This document shows positions 7,694 to 17,001 of a stretch of DNA of 64,000 bases, one piece after another. Within the stretch, counting starts at the first letter, position 1. Each line of letters starts with the position of its first letter. Below the pieces are notes generated by a model, which saw only the letters and a program-made list of their open reading frames with translations, was not told where the DNA came from and ran no database searches. The position numbers were made by a program, and so were the translations under genes. Source of the stretch: Streptoalloteichus hindustanus (GTDB lineage Bacteria; Actinomycetota; Actinomycetes; Mycobacteriales; Pseudonocardiaceae); assembly GCF_900129375.1 (NCBI RefSeq), contig NZ_FQVN01000017.1, positions 38,683-102,682 of the forward strand. The letters run 5' to 3'.

Positions 7694-8821
7694 ATGGACA
7701 GATCTGTCGCGGAAGGCGCTCCGGTGGTCACGGCGTGGTCGGCGGTCTCGCCGTTCGGCATCGGCCGGGACGCCTTCACCACCGGCGTGCGCGCCGGGGC
7801 CAGCACGGCCCGGGCACTCGGCGGCGAGCACGGGGTGACGCCGGTGGACGAGGCCTGTCTCGTTCCCGGGTTCGACGTCCGCGCGGTGCTGGGCCGCAAC
7901 GGCACCCGCAACGTGGACCGGGTGAGCGGGCTCGCGCTCGCCGCGGCCCGGGAGCTCCTTCCGCAGGACACCAAGGGCACAGAGGGCACGCAGGGGAGCG
8001 CCGACGACGCGGAATCGCGGGACCGGGACGACACGGCGGTGGTGCTGGCCACCTCCGGCACCGTGCAGGAGATGCGGGACTTCACCCGCTCCTCCCTGTT
8101 GGAGACCCGGCCCTTCTACGTCAACCCCGGCGCGGTGCCCAGCGGCGTGCCGAACTGCGCGGCCGGCCTCGTCGCGATCTGGCACCGGCTCAGGGGACCC
8201 AACGCCACGATCACCACCGGCAGGACCGCCGGACTGCACGCGCTGGCGTACGCCCGCCGGCTCCTCACGGCCGGCCGCGCCCGCCAGGTGGTGGTGGGCG
8301 CGAGCGAGGAGTACAGCGCGATGCGGGCGTGGCTGGAGTTCCACCACCACGCGCCCGCCCCACCCGGCGTGCTGGGCGAGGGGAGCGCGTTGTTCCTCCT
8401 GGAGCGCTGGACGCGACACTCTCCGCCGCCGCTGGTCGCCGTGCTGGGGGTGGAAAGCCAGGTCTGCCTGGACGGCGACGTCGAGGAGGCGCTGCGCCGC
8501 TGTCTCCTCGAAGGGTTGCGGCGACACGGGATCAGCCCGGACGAGGTGTGGGCCGCCTCGACGTCGCATGCGGCAGGGGACCTCGGGCGGCAGGAACGCG
8601 CCGCGGTGACCTCGCTGTTCGGCGAACAGCCGCTCACCCGGGTTCCGGACCTGACGCCGATCGGGGAGACCGGATCGGCGACGGGAGCGTTCCAGGTCGC
8701 CGCGGTCCTCAGCCGACGGGAACCGGCAGGTGAGGGCGCTGGCCGGATCGCCGTCGTCACCTCGGTGGATTCCGGCGGCACGCTGGGCTGCGGGCTGTTC
8801 CGCCTCCTGCCCTCCCGCTGA
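7694..8821 (+). CDS. Ketosynthase-beta / chain-length-factor-like protein without catalytic residues
   Basis: A 375-residue ketosynthase-fold protein. At the nucleophile position the family TACSAG is TGRTAG here, so Cys is replaced by Arg. The second histidine block KSMLGHT corresponds to LTPIGETG, with Glu instead of His. It should be unable to condense alone and probably dimerises with the KS encoded just upstream, as chain-length factors do, although these usually carry Gln at the Cys site. Residues about 90-115 contain an acidic Gly/Thr-rich insertion. The start codon lies inside a copy of the recurrent palindrome (7688-7700). Confidence 0.75.
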   Translation: MDRSVAEGAPVVTAWSAVSPFGIGRDAFTTGVRAGASTARALGGEHGVTPVDEACLVPGFDVRAVLGRNGTRNVDRVSGLALAAARELLPQDTKGTEGTQGSADDAESRDRDDTAVVLATSGTVQEMRDFTRSSLLETRPFYVNPGAVPSGVPNCAAGLVAIWHRLRGPNATITTGRTAGLHALAYARRLLTAGRARQVVVGASEEYSAMRAWLEFHHHAPAPPGVLGEGSALFLLERWTRHSPPPLVAVLGVESQVCLDGDVEEALRRCLLEGLRRHGISPDEVWAASTSHAAGDLGRQERAAVTSLFGEQPLTRVPDLTPIGETGSATGAFQVAAVLSRREPAGEGAGRIAVVTSVDSGGTLGCGLFRLLPSR

Positions 8822-8930
8822 GCCCCGCACCTCGCGCATGTGACCCAGCGGTGTCCACCGTCCACTCCGGACTGATCCCAATCCTTTGTGGACAGCCCAT
8901 TGAGGTGTGAGCTCGTTCGGATCCCCGCGT

Positions 8931-9269
8931 TCACAGGTCGACGGGAGAGCCGCCGGCTGACCGGTAGCTCCTGAGCATTCGCTGGTGCGTCTCGCTGTCC
9001 AGGCGCTCCAGCGCCGACCCGGCCACCGCGCGGTCGATCACGATGGCCAGCGCCTTCTCGTGCCAGGCCCACAGGCCCTCCGGGGCGTTGTGGGTGGTCA
9101 GGCACTTCCGCGCGGTGCACAGGAAAGTGATCATCGCCGCGCCGTCCCCGCCCAGCACGGCGCGCGTCATGCCACCGAGGCGCGCGGCGTCCTCGGGTTG
9201 GTCGAGCTGGGCGACGAACCGCTGGACCGCGGCCAGGTAGCGACCGAACACGGTCCCACAGCGAGCCAT
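8931..9269 (-). CDS. Small conserved unknown protein, paralogue A
   Basis: A 112-residue helical protein with conserved blocks GRYLAAVQRFVAQLD, ARLGGMTRAVL, RKCLTTHNAPEGLWAWHEKA and ETHQRMLRSYRSA. It shares roughly 70% identity by eye with the product of 17762-18091. I do not recognise the family. ATG at 9269 is chosen because the paralogue starts at the same residue (MARCGT). No SD is present: instead TACGGT lies 6 bp before the ATG, consistent with leaderless transcription. It is convergent with the KS-beta gene. Confidence 0.7.
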   Translation of the reverse strand: MARCGTVFGRYLAAVQRFVAQLDQPEDAARLGGMTRAVLGGDGAAMITFLCTARKCLTTHNAPEGLWAWHEKALAIVIDRAVAGSALERLDSETHQRMLRSYRSAGGSPVDL

Positions 9270-9355
9270 GGCAGGACCGTAACCAGCTCCGGGCCCGGGA
9301 TGTTCATGATTCAACCGACCGGGGTATCAATCGGGGACGACATCCAGCACACGAG
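9270..9355 (-). promoter_or_regulatory. Promoter shared with paralogue B (leaderless type)
   Basis: The ~85 bp upstream of ATG 9269 align with those upstream of 18091. Common blocks are CTGGATGT at the far end, a CCCCGA-type block, GGTCG, and GGTTACGGTCCTG immediately before the ATG. TACGGT is a plausible -10 placed for a leaderless start. The conserved distal block may be a shared operator. Confidence 0.5.
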
Positions 9356-9484
9356 TGAGCCCCGTCCGCCCCCGGCCACGTGCCGTGTCCGTCGCCCACA
9401 GCGGCGCTGCGCGGGGTGGCTCCTGGTCGGGGCGAGTAATCGGCGACCAGGAACGGCCAGTCCCACGGCCGAGCTGACCCCTTC

Positions 9485-10148
9485 AGCTCGTGCGAGGAGT
9501 TCGACCGCCTCCGCGCCGACGAGCTCGTCGCCCAGACCGTCCTGCCCAACGAGGAACCCGCCTGGGTGATCTTCCGGCACGCTGACGTCCGCCGCGTGCT
9601 CATGGACGCCACGCGGTTCAGCCACACCTCCGCCGGACAGGGGCCGGTGCCCCCGCCCCGCACCGGCAGCCAGCGGAACCGGGTGTCCCCGCCGGGCGAC
9701 GGCCTGCTGGCCCAGCTGGTCCGCCACTCCGACCGGCTGGCCGCGTTGCGCAGGGACCCACTGCTCGCCGAGCGCGCGGTGGAGGAGCTCCTGCGCTACC
9801 TGTCCGTCGTCCACTTCGGAGTGATCCTGCCCGCGGTCGTGGACGTCGTGCTGGGCCGGACCCTGATCAGGCCGGCGACTCCGTGCTCTGCGCCCTGCCG
9901 TCCGCCAACCGGGACGAGGAGTGGTGCGCGGAGGCGGACCGGTTCGACATCACCCGCCCACCGTCACCCCACCTGACCTTCGGGTGCGGCCCACCACTGC
10001 CTGGTCGCCCCGCTCGTCAGGGTGGAGCTGGCCGTCGCGCTCCCCGCGCTGGTCCGTCGCTTTCCCACGCTCCGTTCGGACGTCCCGTTCGATGACATCC
10101 GGTTCCGCTCGGGCACAGTGACCTGCGGGGTGCGCTCCCTGCCGGCCC
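9485..10148 (+). pseudogene. Cytochrome P450 pseudogene (deleted and frameshifted)
   Basis: Fragments in all three forward frames read as one P450. FDRLRADELVAQ and EEPAWVIFRHADVRRVLMDA represent the N-terminal strands. ERAVEELLRYLSVVHFG holds the ExxR helix. Next come VLCALPSANRDEEW and FDITRPPSPHLTFGCG, the heme-loop start. HHCLVAPLVRVELAVALPAL then contains the heme Cys, but in a new frame. The segment between the N-terminal part and the ExxR helix, including the I-helix, is largely missing, so it cannot be functional. It lies between the paralogue A gene and the imine reductase, within the biosynthetic locus. Confidence 0.8.
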
Positions 10149-10468
10149 GCTGCTATCGGCAGCGCATTCTGGTGAATTCCGGGTGGGCGCGGCGGATAAC
10201 GCGTCCCTGATCGGGCCATGTTGATCCCCTGAACAGGTGGGCCGGGGTCGGCACCCGCCCGGACCAGGGCAAGCCCTGGCCCGCGAGGTCGTTTCACTCG
10301 GAAGGACCGTCCGCGTTGACGTCCATTCCCGGCGGCGATAGAACCGCCTGTGGCAGAACGCCACGACGCGTCGGCGGACGGGTTCGCCGGCTGATCCCCA
10401 CCATTCCCGGGCTTTTCCCGGGGAGGGAGTCCTGTGGTTCGGCCGACGGGAAGGGGGCCGGGAACACG
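10149..10468 (+). other. Non-coding stretch upstream of the imine reductase gene, with a GC hairpin
   Basis: No gene is seen. CCCGGG-CTTTT-CCCGGG (10406-10422) forms a short hairpin about 45 bp before the GTG of the reductase. It could act as a leader structure. The 5' part is the decayed tail of the P450 pseudogene. Confidence 0.4.
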
Positions 10469-11380
10469 GTGGCTGACGTCGCGGTGATCGGAACCGGGGT
10501 GATGGGTTCGGCGGTGGCCAGGGCCTGCGTGGGCGCGGGGTTGTCGGTGGCGGCGTGGAACCGCACTCCCGAGCGTGGCGTGGCCCTCGCGCCGCAGGGG
10601 GTCGACTGGTGCGCCACCGTGGACGAGGCGGTGCGCTCCAGCCCCGTCGTGGTGCTCGCCCTGCTCAACTACGCCATCTCGCGGCAGGTCCTGGAGCCGG
10701 CCGGGCCGGGGCTCGCCGGCCGGATCGTGGTGCAGACGGCGAGTGGCGTGCCCGACCAGGTCGAGCCGCTGGCGACGTGGGTCGCCGACGCCGGTGGCCG
10801 CTACCTGGAGGCCGCCATCCTCAACTATCCGCAGACCGTGGGCACCGAGCAGTGCTTCACGGTCTACGCGGGACCCGCCGAGTGGTACGGCGAGATCAGC
10901 CCGCTGACCAGGGCGTTGGGCGGCACCGCCCTCTACCTGGGCGAGGACGCCCCCTACGCCAAGGCCTACCACTCGGTCTCCGCCGCGTTCTACTACGGAA
11001 TCGTCAACACGCTGCTGGAGTGCTCCGCGCTCGCCACCAGCCTGGGCGTGCCACTGGACGACTTCGCCCGCTCGGTCCCGCTGTACCAACCGGGGCTGCA
11101 GCACACCATCGACGTCGGCGTCGAGCTGATGGGGCGCGGCGACTACCGGTACGAGCAGGCGCCCCTCACCACGCACATCGACATCCTCCGCAACCTGTCC
11201 GCGGTCGCCGAGGAGTCCGGTGTCGCGGGGTCGTTCCTCCCGGTGCTGCGCGACCGGGTCCAACGCGCGCTCGACGACGGGTTCCGCCGGGAGCACGTCG
11301 CCGTGCTCCACCAGCAGTTCCGAGCCACGCCCGCTCGACGGACCGAGGGGCGGGGCGAGCCGACACGACTGACGCCGTGA
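10469..11380 (+). CDS. Imine-reductase-like NAD(P)-dependent dehydrogenase
   Basis: A 303-residue protein of the beta-hydroxyacid dehydrogenase/6PGDH superfamily. The Rossmann motif is VIGTGVMGSAVARACVGAG, followed by an NRTPER phosphate-binding loop that favours NADPH. YLEAAILNYPQTVGTEQC and LGGTALYLGEDAPYAKAYHS match the imine-reductase subfamily better than hydroxyisobutyrate dehydrogenases. At the site usually carrying the catalytic Asp or Tyr the motif reads AYHSV. In this locus it may reduce a cyclic imine formed on release of an amino-ketone chain. GTG at 10469 is supported by AAGGGGG and the normal start of the fold. Confidence 0.75.
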   Translation: MADVAVIGTGVMGSAVARACVGAGLSVAAWNRTPERGVALAPQGVDWCATVDEAVRSSPVVVLALLNYAISRQVLEPAGPGLAGRIVVQTASGVPDQVEPLATWVADAGGRYLEAAILNYPQTVGTEQCFTVYAGPAEWYGEISPLTRALGGTALYLGEDAPYAKAYHSVSAAFYYGIVNTLLECSALATSLGVPLDDFARSVPLYQPGLQHTIDVGVELMGRGDYRYEQAPLTTHIDILRNLSAVAEESGVAGSFLPVLRDRVQRALDDGFRREHVAVLHQQFRATPARRTEGRGEPTRLTP

Positions 11381-11436
11381 AGCTCGGCCGCGCCCGCTCC
11401 GGGTGAGGCGCGCCGGCGTGGACGGAGGCGACGAGG

Positions 11437-14400
11437 GTGCACGTCGAGGACGCCGAACCCGACCTGGACATCGCCGTGGTGGGGATGAGCTGCCGCTTTC
11501 CCGGCGCCCCCGACCTCGACGCCTACTGGCGGCTCATCGTCGAGGGCCGGGAGGGCACCACCCGGTTCGCTCCCGACGAGCTGCGCCGCGCGGGCGCGGG
11601 GGACGACCGGCTCCACCACCCCGACCTCGTCCCCGTCGGCGGAGTGCTGCCCGACGGCGAGGACTTCGACGCCGCGTTCTTCGGCTACTCGGCGCGGGAG
11701 GCCGCGCTGATGGACCCGCAGCAGCGCATGTTCCTGGAAGCCGCGTGGCACGCGGTGGAGGACGCCGGGTACGCGCCCGAGACCCTCCCGGGCCGGGTCG
11801 GGGTGTACGCGGGGCAGACGGTGTGCACCCACCGGCCGATCGACCGCGACGCCTTCCTGGGCTCCATCGGCGACCTGCTGCTGTCGGCCAACGACAAGGA
11901 CTTCCTGCCCACCCGCGTCTCCCACCGGCTGGGCTTCACCGGTCCCAGCATCGCGGTGCAGGCCACGTGCGCCACCTCGTTGGTCGCCGTCCACCTGGCC
12001 TGCCAGGCGTTGTTGACGTTCGAGTGCGACGCCGCGCTGGCCGGCGGCGTGTCCTGGGCCTCGGTGCGCCGCCTGGGCTACCTGCACCAGCCCGGCGGCA
12101 CGCTGTCCGCCGACGGCCACACCCGGCCGTTCGCCCGCAACGCCTCCGGGTTCGTCCCCGCCGACGGCCTCGGCGTGGTGGTGTTGCGGAGGCTGGCCGA
12201 CGCCGTGGCGGGCGGGGACCGGATCTACGCCGTGGTGCGGGGCGGCGCGGTGAACAACGACGGCGCGGACCGGCTCAGCTACACCGCGCCGGGCGTGGCC
12301 GGGCAACGCCGGGTGATCGCGGACGCGCTGGCCGCCGCCGGTGTCCCCGCCGCGTCCATCGGGTACGTGGAGGCGCACGGCACCGCGACGCCGCTGGGCG
12401 ACGTTGTGGAGTTCACCGCGCTGACCGAGGCGTACCGGGCGGCGGGAGTGCCGGACACCGGCGCGTGCGGCCTGGGCGCGGTCAAGGCGAACATCGGCCA
12501 CACCGACGCCGCCGCCGGCGTGGCGGGCTTCATCAAGGCCGCGCTGATGCTGCGCCACGGGTTCCTGCCACCGCATCCCCTGTTGCGCGAACCGAATCCG
12601 GACCTCCGCTTCGCCGCGAGCCCGTTCACCGCGCAGGTCGAGGGCCGGCCCTGGCTCCGGGGAGCGCACCCGCGCCGGGCGGCGGTGAGCGCGTTCGGCA
12701 TCGGAGGCACGAACGCGCACCTGGTCCTGGAGGAAGCTCCGCCGCGCCCACCGTCCGATCCCGGCCGCAGCAGCCACCTTCTCGTGCTGTCGGCCCGGGA
12801 ATCCCCAGCACTCCGGGAGATGACGACGGCGTGCGCGGCCTTCCTCGACGCCCATCCCGACGCCGATCTGGCCGACGTGGCCTACACGCTCGCGGTGGGG
12901 CGACGGCACTTCGGACATCGCGTCGCCGTGGTGGTCCCCGACCGCGTCAGAGCAGTCGACGCGCTGCATGAGATCAGTGGTGCGCCGAGTTGTGGTGACG
13001 CGACGTCGTCTCCTGGCAGCCTGGCCTTCCTGTTCCCGGGAGTGGGCGCCGGATACACGGGAATGGGCCGCGACCTGTACGAGCACGCGCCGGTCTACCG
13101 GGATGCCGTCGAGGAATGCCTCCAACTCCTGCCCGACAGCGCGGCGCGGGACCAACTCCTCGCGACGATGTTCCCCGCAGGGCAAGGTGATCGCGCCGAG
13201 CCGATCACCGATCCGGTGTGGGGGATGCCCGCCCAGTTCGTCACCCAGATCGCCCTCGGCCGACTCCTGCTCTCCTGCGGGCTGCGGCCGACTGTCCACT
13301 TGGGACACAGTCTCGGCGAGTACGCGGCGGCGCACTTCGCCGGCGTCCTCTCCCTGGGCGACGCGCTCACCGTGGTGCGACGGCGCGGCGAGCTCATGGC
13401 CACGACCCCGGAGGGGGCCATGCTCAGCGTGGCCGCCAGCGAGCAGGACCTCGCGCCGCTGTTGACCGACGGCGTGTCCCTGGCCGCCGTCAACGGCCGC
13501 GCCCTGTGCGTCCTCACCGGACCCGCCGACCGGATCCGGGACGTCGAAGCCCGCCTGGCCGGTCGCGAGATCGCCTGCCGTCGGCTGCCCTTCGCCAGCG
13601 CCGCGCACTCGGTGTTCCTGGAGCCCGTGCTCCAGGAGTTCCGGAAAACCGTGGCCCGCATCGAGTTCCGCCGGCCCACCGCGCCGCTGGTCTCCGCCGC
13701 CCTCGGGCGCCCGGTGGGAGAGGAGGTCACGAACCCGGACTACTGGGTGGCGCACCTCCGGTCGCCGGTGCGGTTCGCCGCCGGCCTGGACCACGTGCTG
13801 GCCGGTGAACGCCCGGTGCTGCTGGACGTCGGACCGGGCACCACGATGTCGACGCTGGCGCGTGCCCATATCGGGTCCCGTGCCGGGGTCCCTGTCGGTG
13901 CCCACTCCGACCCCCACTCCGACGCGCTCGTCGTCGCCGCGAGCCGCCATCCTCGGGACAAGCGCACGGATCGGGAGGTTCTGCTCGACGCGATCGGTCG
14001 CATGTGGACAGTCGGCGTCGAGGTCGAGCTGTCCGCGTTGTTCGCCGGCGAGCGCCGGGCGCGCGTCCCCGCCGTGCGGTACCCGTTCCGGCGGGTGCCG
14101 CACCGACTGGACGAGGAACCCACCCCGGTGCGGCGCGGAAGCCGGAACCAGCCGGGGGACTGGCTGTACGGGGTGAGCTGGAAGCGCACGGTCGATCTCG
14201 GCGGCGCTGTCGGGGACACACGGACAGCCACGACGCCCAGTGGCCGGCGGTGGGTCGTCCTGTCCGACCGCTCACCCCTGGCCCGGGACCTCGTCGACCT
14301 GCTCCGCGACCAGGGCGTCGAACCCGTCGAGGTCACGGCCGGGGCGTCGTTCCGGCGGACCGCCCCCGGCCACGTCGAACTCGCCCCGGACCAGCCCGAC

Positions 14401-15966
14401 CAGTACGCCCTCCTGCTGGACGCGCTCGGAAGCGGACCAGGACCGGGGCCGGGGCCGGGACCGGGACCGGTGCGCGTGGTGGACCTGTGGTCCCAACCGC
14501 ACTCCGGCGGGACCGGTGTCAACCTGACCACGCTCCTCGGCCTCGCCCGCGCCGTCGCGACCAGCCCCACCGACGTCGAGCTGGCGGTGGTGACGCGGGG
14601 CGCGTTCCCGGTCGTGGGCACGGAACACCTCGCGCCGGCAGCGACGGGACTGGCGGCCGCCGCCCGCACCCTGGCGCTGGAGCAGCCCCGGATCACGGTC
14701 GGCGTCGTCGACCTCGACCCCGCCACAGCCGACACCGCGGCCCGCAACCGAACCCTGTGGGACCTGCTCGCCGCGCCGGACTGGCCGCCCACCCCGGAAC
14801 TGGTCGCGCTCCGCGGACACCACCGCTGGACCCGGCACTTCGAACCGCTGGCCGCCGAGCACCTGCCAGCGCCGCCACTGCGACAGGGCGGCGTCTACGT
14901 CGTCACCGGTGGCCTCGGCGGTGTCGGCCTCCACGTCGCCCAGCACCTCGCGCGCGCCCACCAGGCGCGTCTGGTGCTGCTGGGGCGGTCGGCGCCCGAA
15001 GGAGCCGCGACGCCGGAGGTGGAACACCTGCGGGCGCTGGGCGGCGAGGTCGTGCCGCGTCGCGCGGACGTGGCCGACCGCGCCCGGATCAAGGAAGTCC
15101 TGCACGAGACACGACAGCGGTTCGGGGCGATCCACGGCGTCGTGCACGCGGCGGGTGTGCCGGGCGGTGGGACGGCCGCGCTGCTCACCCCCGCTGACGT
15201 GTCGGCGGCGCTGCGGGCGAAGGTGGACGGGACGTGCGCCCTGGTCGACGCGCTGCGCGCCGTCGACGCGTCCCCCGACTTCGTGGCGCTCTTCTCGTCG
15301 CTGGCGGCGTTGTCCGGCGCCCCCGGGCAGTCCTGCTACGCCGCCGCCAACGCCTTCCTGGACACCTTCGCGGCGCACGCCTCCCGGGACCTGGGCCTGC
15401 CCGTCGTCTCGATCGACTGGGACCGGTGGTGCGGCCTCGGGATGGCGGCGCGGTCCAGCGCCACCGGTGGCTTCGGTGGGGCCGAGGTGACCGCCGGGAT
15501 GGACCCCGACCACGCGGTGACGGCCTTCTCCCTCGCGTTGGCCGCCCTGCCGCTGGGACAGGTGGTGGTCTCCACTCGCGCCCCGGAGGACCTGCTCCGG
15601 GCGATGGCCGTCCCCGGAGGTGGCGTCGCCGCGGGGAACGGCGGGGACGGGGAGTGCCCGGAGCGGCGGTCGAGCGCGGGCGGGGACGTTCCGCGAGGCC
15701 GGCTGGAGAGGGAGATCGCGGGCATCTGGGCCGAGGTGCTCGGTGTCGACGAGGTGGGCGCGCACGACAACTTCTTCGACCTCGGCGGCCACTCGCTGCT
15801 GGCGCTGCAGGTCGTCCAGCGCTGCGAGGACCGGCTCGGTGTGGTGGTCCCGGCCCAGGCGCTGTTCGTCACCCCCACGGTGGCCGGCCTGGCGCGGTCC
15901 CTGACCGGTGACCCCGAACCGAGCTCCCCGAACGATCCCGACGAACCGGCTGGAGGGGTGCGATGA
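11437..15966 (+). CDS. Type I polyketide synthase, KS-AT-KR-ACP
   Basis: A single 1509-residue module. KS: residues ~10-430, Cys178 in QATCATSLVAV, His in EAHGTATPLGD and KANIGHTDAAAG. AT: ~525-830, FLFPGVGAG, Ser in GHSLGEYAAA near 624. At the specificity site it has FASAAHS rather than the HAFH (malonyl) or YASH (methylmalonyl) patterns. A structural KR half and a catalytic KR follow (~880-1390): NADPH motif TGGLGGVG near 1156, then FSSLAALSG and QSCYAAANAF giving Ser, Tyr and Asn. ACP: ~1420-1490, DLGGHSLLALQ. There is no DH, ER, loading or TE domain. The GTG start follows GGAGGCGACGAGG. The stop overlaps the thioesterase ATG. Confidence 0.93.
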   Translation: MHVEDAEPDLDIAVVGMSCRFPGAPDLDAYWRLIVEGREGTTRFAPDELRRAGAGDDRLHHPDLVPVGGVLPDGEDFDAAFFGYSAREAALMDPQQRMFLEAAWHAVEDAGYAPETLPGRVGVYAGQTVCTHRPIDRDAFLGSIGDLLLSANDKDFLPTRVSHRLGFTGPSIAVQATCATSLVAVHLACQALLTFECDAALAGGVSWASVRRLGYLHQPGGTLSADGHTRPFARNASGFVPADGLGVVVLRRLADAVAGGDRIYAVVRGGAVNNDGADRLSYTAPGVAGQRRVIADALAAAGVPAASIGYVEAHGTATPLGDVVEFTALTEAYRAAGVPDTGACGLGAVKANIGHTDAAAGVAGFIKAALMLRHGFLPPHPLLREPNPDLRFAASPFTAQVEGRPWLRGAHPRRAAVSAFGIGGTNAHLVLEEAPPRPPSDPGRSSHLLVLSARESPALREMTTACAAFLDAHPDADLADVAYTLAVGRRHFGHRVAVVVPDRVRAVDALHEISGAPSCGDATSSPGSLAFLFPGVGAGYTGMGRDLYEHAPVYRDAVEECLQLLPDSAARDQLLATMFPAGQGDRAEPITDPVWGMPAQFVTQIALGRLLLSCGLRPTVHLGHSLGEYAAAHFAGVLSLGDALTVVRRRGELMATTPEGAMLSVAASEQDLAPLLTDGVSLAAVNGRALCVLTGPADRIRDVEARLAGREIACRRLPFASAAHSVFLEPVLQEFRKTVARIEFRRPTAPLVSAALGRPVGEEVTNPDYWVAHLRSPVRFAAGLDHVLAGERPVLLDVGPGTTMSTLARAHIGSRAGVPVGAHSDPHSDALVVAASRHPRDKRTDREVLLDAIGRMWTVGVEVELSALFAGERRARVPAVRYPFRRVPHRLDEEPTPVRRGSRNQPGDWLYGVSWKRTVDLGGAVGDTRTATTPSGRRWVVLSDRSPLARDLVDLLRDQGVEPVEVTAGASFRRTAPGHVELAPDQPDQYALLLDALGSGPGPGPGPGPGPVRVVDLWSQPHSGGTGVNLTTLLGLARAVATSPTDVELAVVTRGAFPVVGTEHLAPAATGLAAAARTLALEQPRITVGVVDLDPATADTAARNRTLWDLLAAPDWPPTPELVALRGHHRWTRHFEPLAAEHLPAPPLRQGGVYVVTGGLGGVGLHVAQHLARAHQARLVLLGRSAPEGAATPEVEHLRALGGEVVPRRADVADRARIKEVLHETRQRFGAIHGVVHAAGVPGGGTAALLTPADVSAALRAKVDGTCALVDALRAVDASPDFVALFSSLAALSGAPGQSCYAAANAFLDTFAAHASRDLGLPVVSIDWDRWCGLGMAARSSATGGFGGAEVTAGMDPDHAVTAFSLALAALPLGQVVVSTRAPEDLLRAMAVPGGGVAAGNGGDGECPERRSSAGGDVPRGRLEREIAGIWAEVLGVDEVGAHDNFFDLGGHSLLALQVVQRCEDRLGVVVPAQALFVTPTVAGLARSLTGDPEPSSPNDPDEPAGGVR
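14434..14470 (+). repeat. GGxCCG hexanucleotide run encoding Gly-Pro repeats
   Basis: About six copies of a GGACCG/GGGCCG hexamer encode an alternating Gly-Pro run in the linker of the PKS structural KR half. It is in frame and probably length-variable by slippage. Confidence 0.8.
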
Positions 15967-16727
15967 CGATGTTCGTCGGCGGGACCGGAACGCCGTGGCT
16001 CCGCCGGTACCGCCCGGTCGTCCGGCCGCGCCTGCGCCTGGTGTGCCTGCCGCACGCGGGCGGCACGCCGGCGCTCTTCCGGGACTGGCCCCGCCAGTTG
16101 CCCGGCGACGTCGACGTCCTCGCCGTCTGCTACCCGGGCCGCCAGGACCGCGTCGCCGAACCCTGCCCGGACAGCATGGCGGAGCTGGCGGAGGGCGTCG
16201 CCGGCGCGGTGGAGCCGCTGCTGGACCTGCCGGTCGTGCTGTTCGGCCACAGCATGGGCGCGCTCGTCGCCTACGAGGTCGCGGCGCGCCTGGAACAGGG
16301 CCTTGGCCGGGCGCCGGCCCACCTGGTCCTCTCCGCGCACGCGCCACCGGACCGGATGCCGCCGCGGCCCCCGTGGGAGGAGGGGGACGCCGCCCTGCTC
16401 GCCGCGGTGCGCCGCATCGGCGGCGTGCCCCAGGAGATCCTGGACAATCCGGCCCTGCGGGCGTTGGTGCTGCCCGCCGTCCGGGCCGACTACCACCTGC
16501 TGGGCGCCTACCGCCCGGCTGTCCTGCCGACCACCTCCGCCCCTGTCACCGTGCTGCGGGGAGCGGACGACCCGATGACCTCGGAGGCGGACGCCGCGGC
16601 GTGGGCACGGCTCACCACGGGCGGGTTCACGCTCCGCACCTTCCCCGGCGACCACTTCTACCTCGTGCCCGGCGAGCGCGACGTCCTGATCGCGGTGCGG
16701 GACCTGCTCGCGCGCGTTCCGGTCTGA
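15963..16727 (+). CDS. Type II thioesterase
   Basis: A 254-residue alpha/beta hydrolase that removes stalled or wrong acyl groups from carrier proteins, or releases product. CLPHAGGTPALFRDW is the type II TE oxyanion region. The catalytic Ser lies in FGHSMGALVAYEVA near residue 96, with Asp in LRGADDPMTS and His in FPGDHFYLV. ATGA overlap with the PKS stop shows translational coupling. It is followed after 4 bp by a strong hairpin, so it ends the transcript. Confidence 0.92.
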   Translation: MTMFVGGTGTPWLRRYRPVVRPRLRLVCLPHAGGTPALFRDWPRQLPGDVDVLAVCYPGRQDRVAEPCPDSMAELAEGVAGAVEPLLDLPVVLFGHSMGALVAYEVAARLEQGLGRAPAHLVLSAHAPPDRMPPRPPWEEGDAALLAAVRRIGGVPQEILDNPALRALVLPAVRADYHLLGAYRPAVLPTTSAPVTVLRGADDPMTSEADAAAWARLTTGGFTLRTFPGDHFYLVPGERDVLIAVRDLLARVPV

Positions 16728-16730
16728 ACC

Positions 16731-16765
16731 CGGCGGGGGACCGGAGCTTCCGGCTTCCCCCGCCG
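16731..16765 (+). terminator. Strong hairpin terminator after the thioesterase
   Basis: CGGCGGGGGA pairs with TCCCCCGCCG, with an inner CCGGA/TCCGG stem around a 3-nt loop. It lies immediately after the TE stop. Confidence 0.8.
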
Positions 16766-17001
16766 CGTCACTCGCGGGCGGTAGACCTGGCCCCGATCGA
16801 GTGCTGGCGCGAAAGCCGGCCTGCTCGCCCGCCACGGCCTCTGTTATTCAGGATGTGCCCCAAACAGCGGTGATCGAAAAGCGCGGTCCGCCGCGGAAAG
16901 CGGAACCGAGCACGGCGCGTCGCGGGGAAGCGGCGCGCCGGGGTGGGTGGAGAAACCAGGGCCGGCCAGCGACCGGCGAGAAACGGGAGAAAGGGCGGGA
17001 G

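Noticed and set aside
11143..14103. Very long open frame on the complement of the PKS
   Set aside because: Caused by GC-biased third positions opposite a real gene; low-complexity Arg/Gly/Ala/His product without domains.
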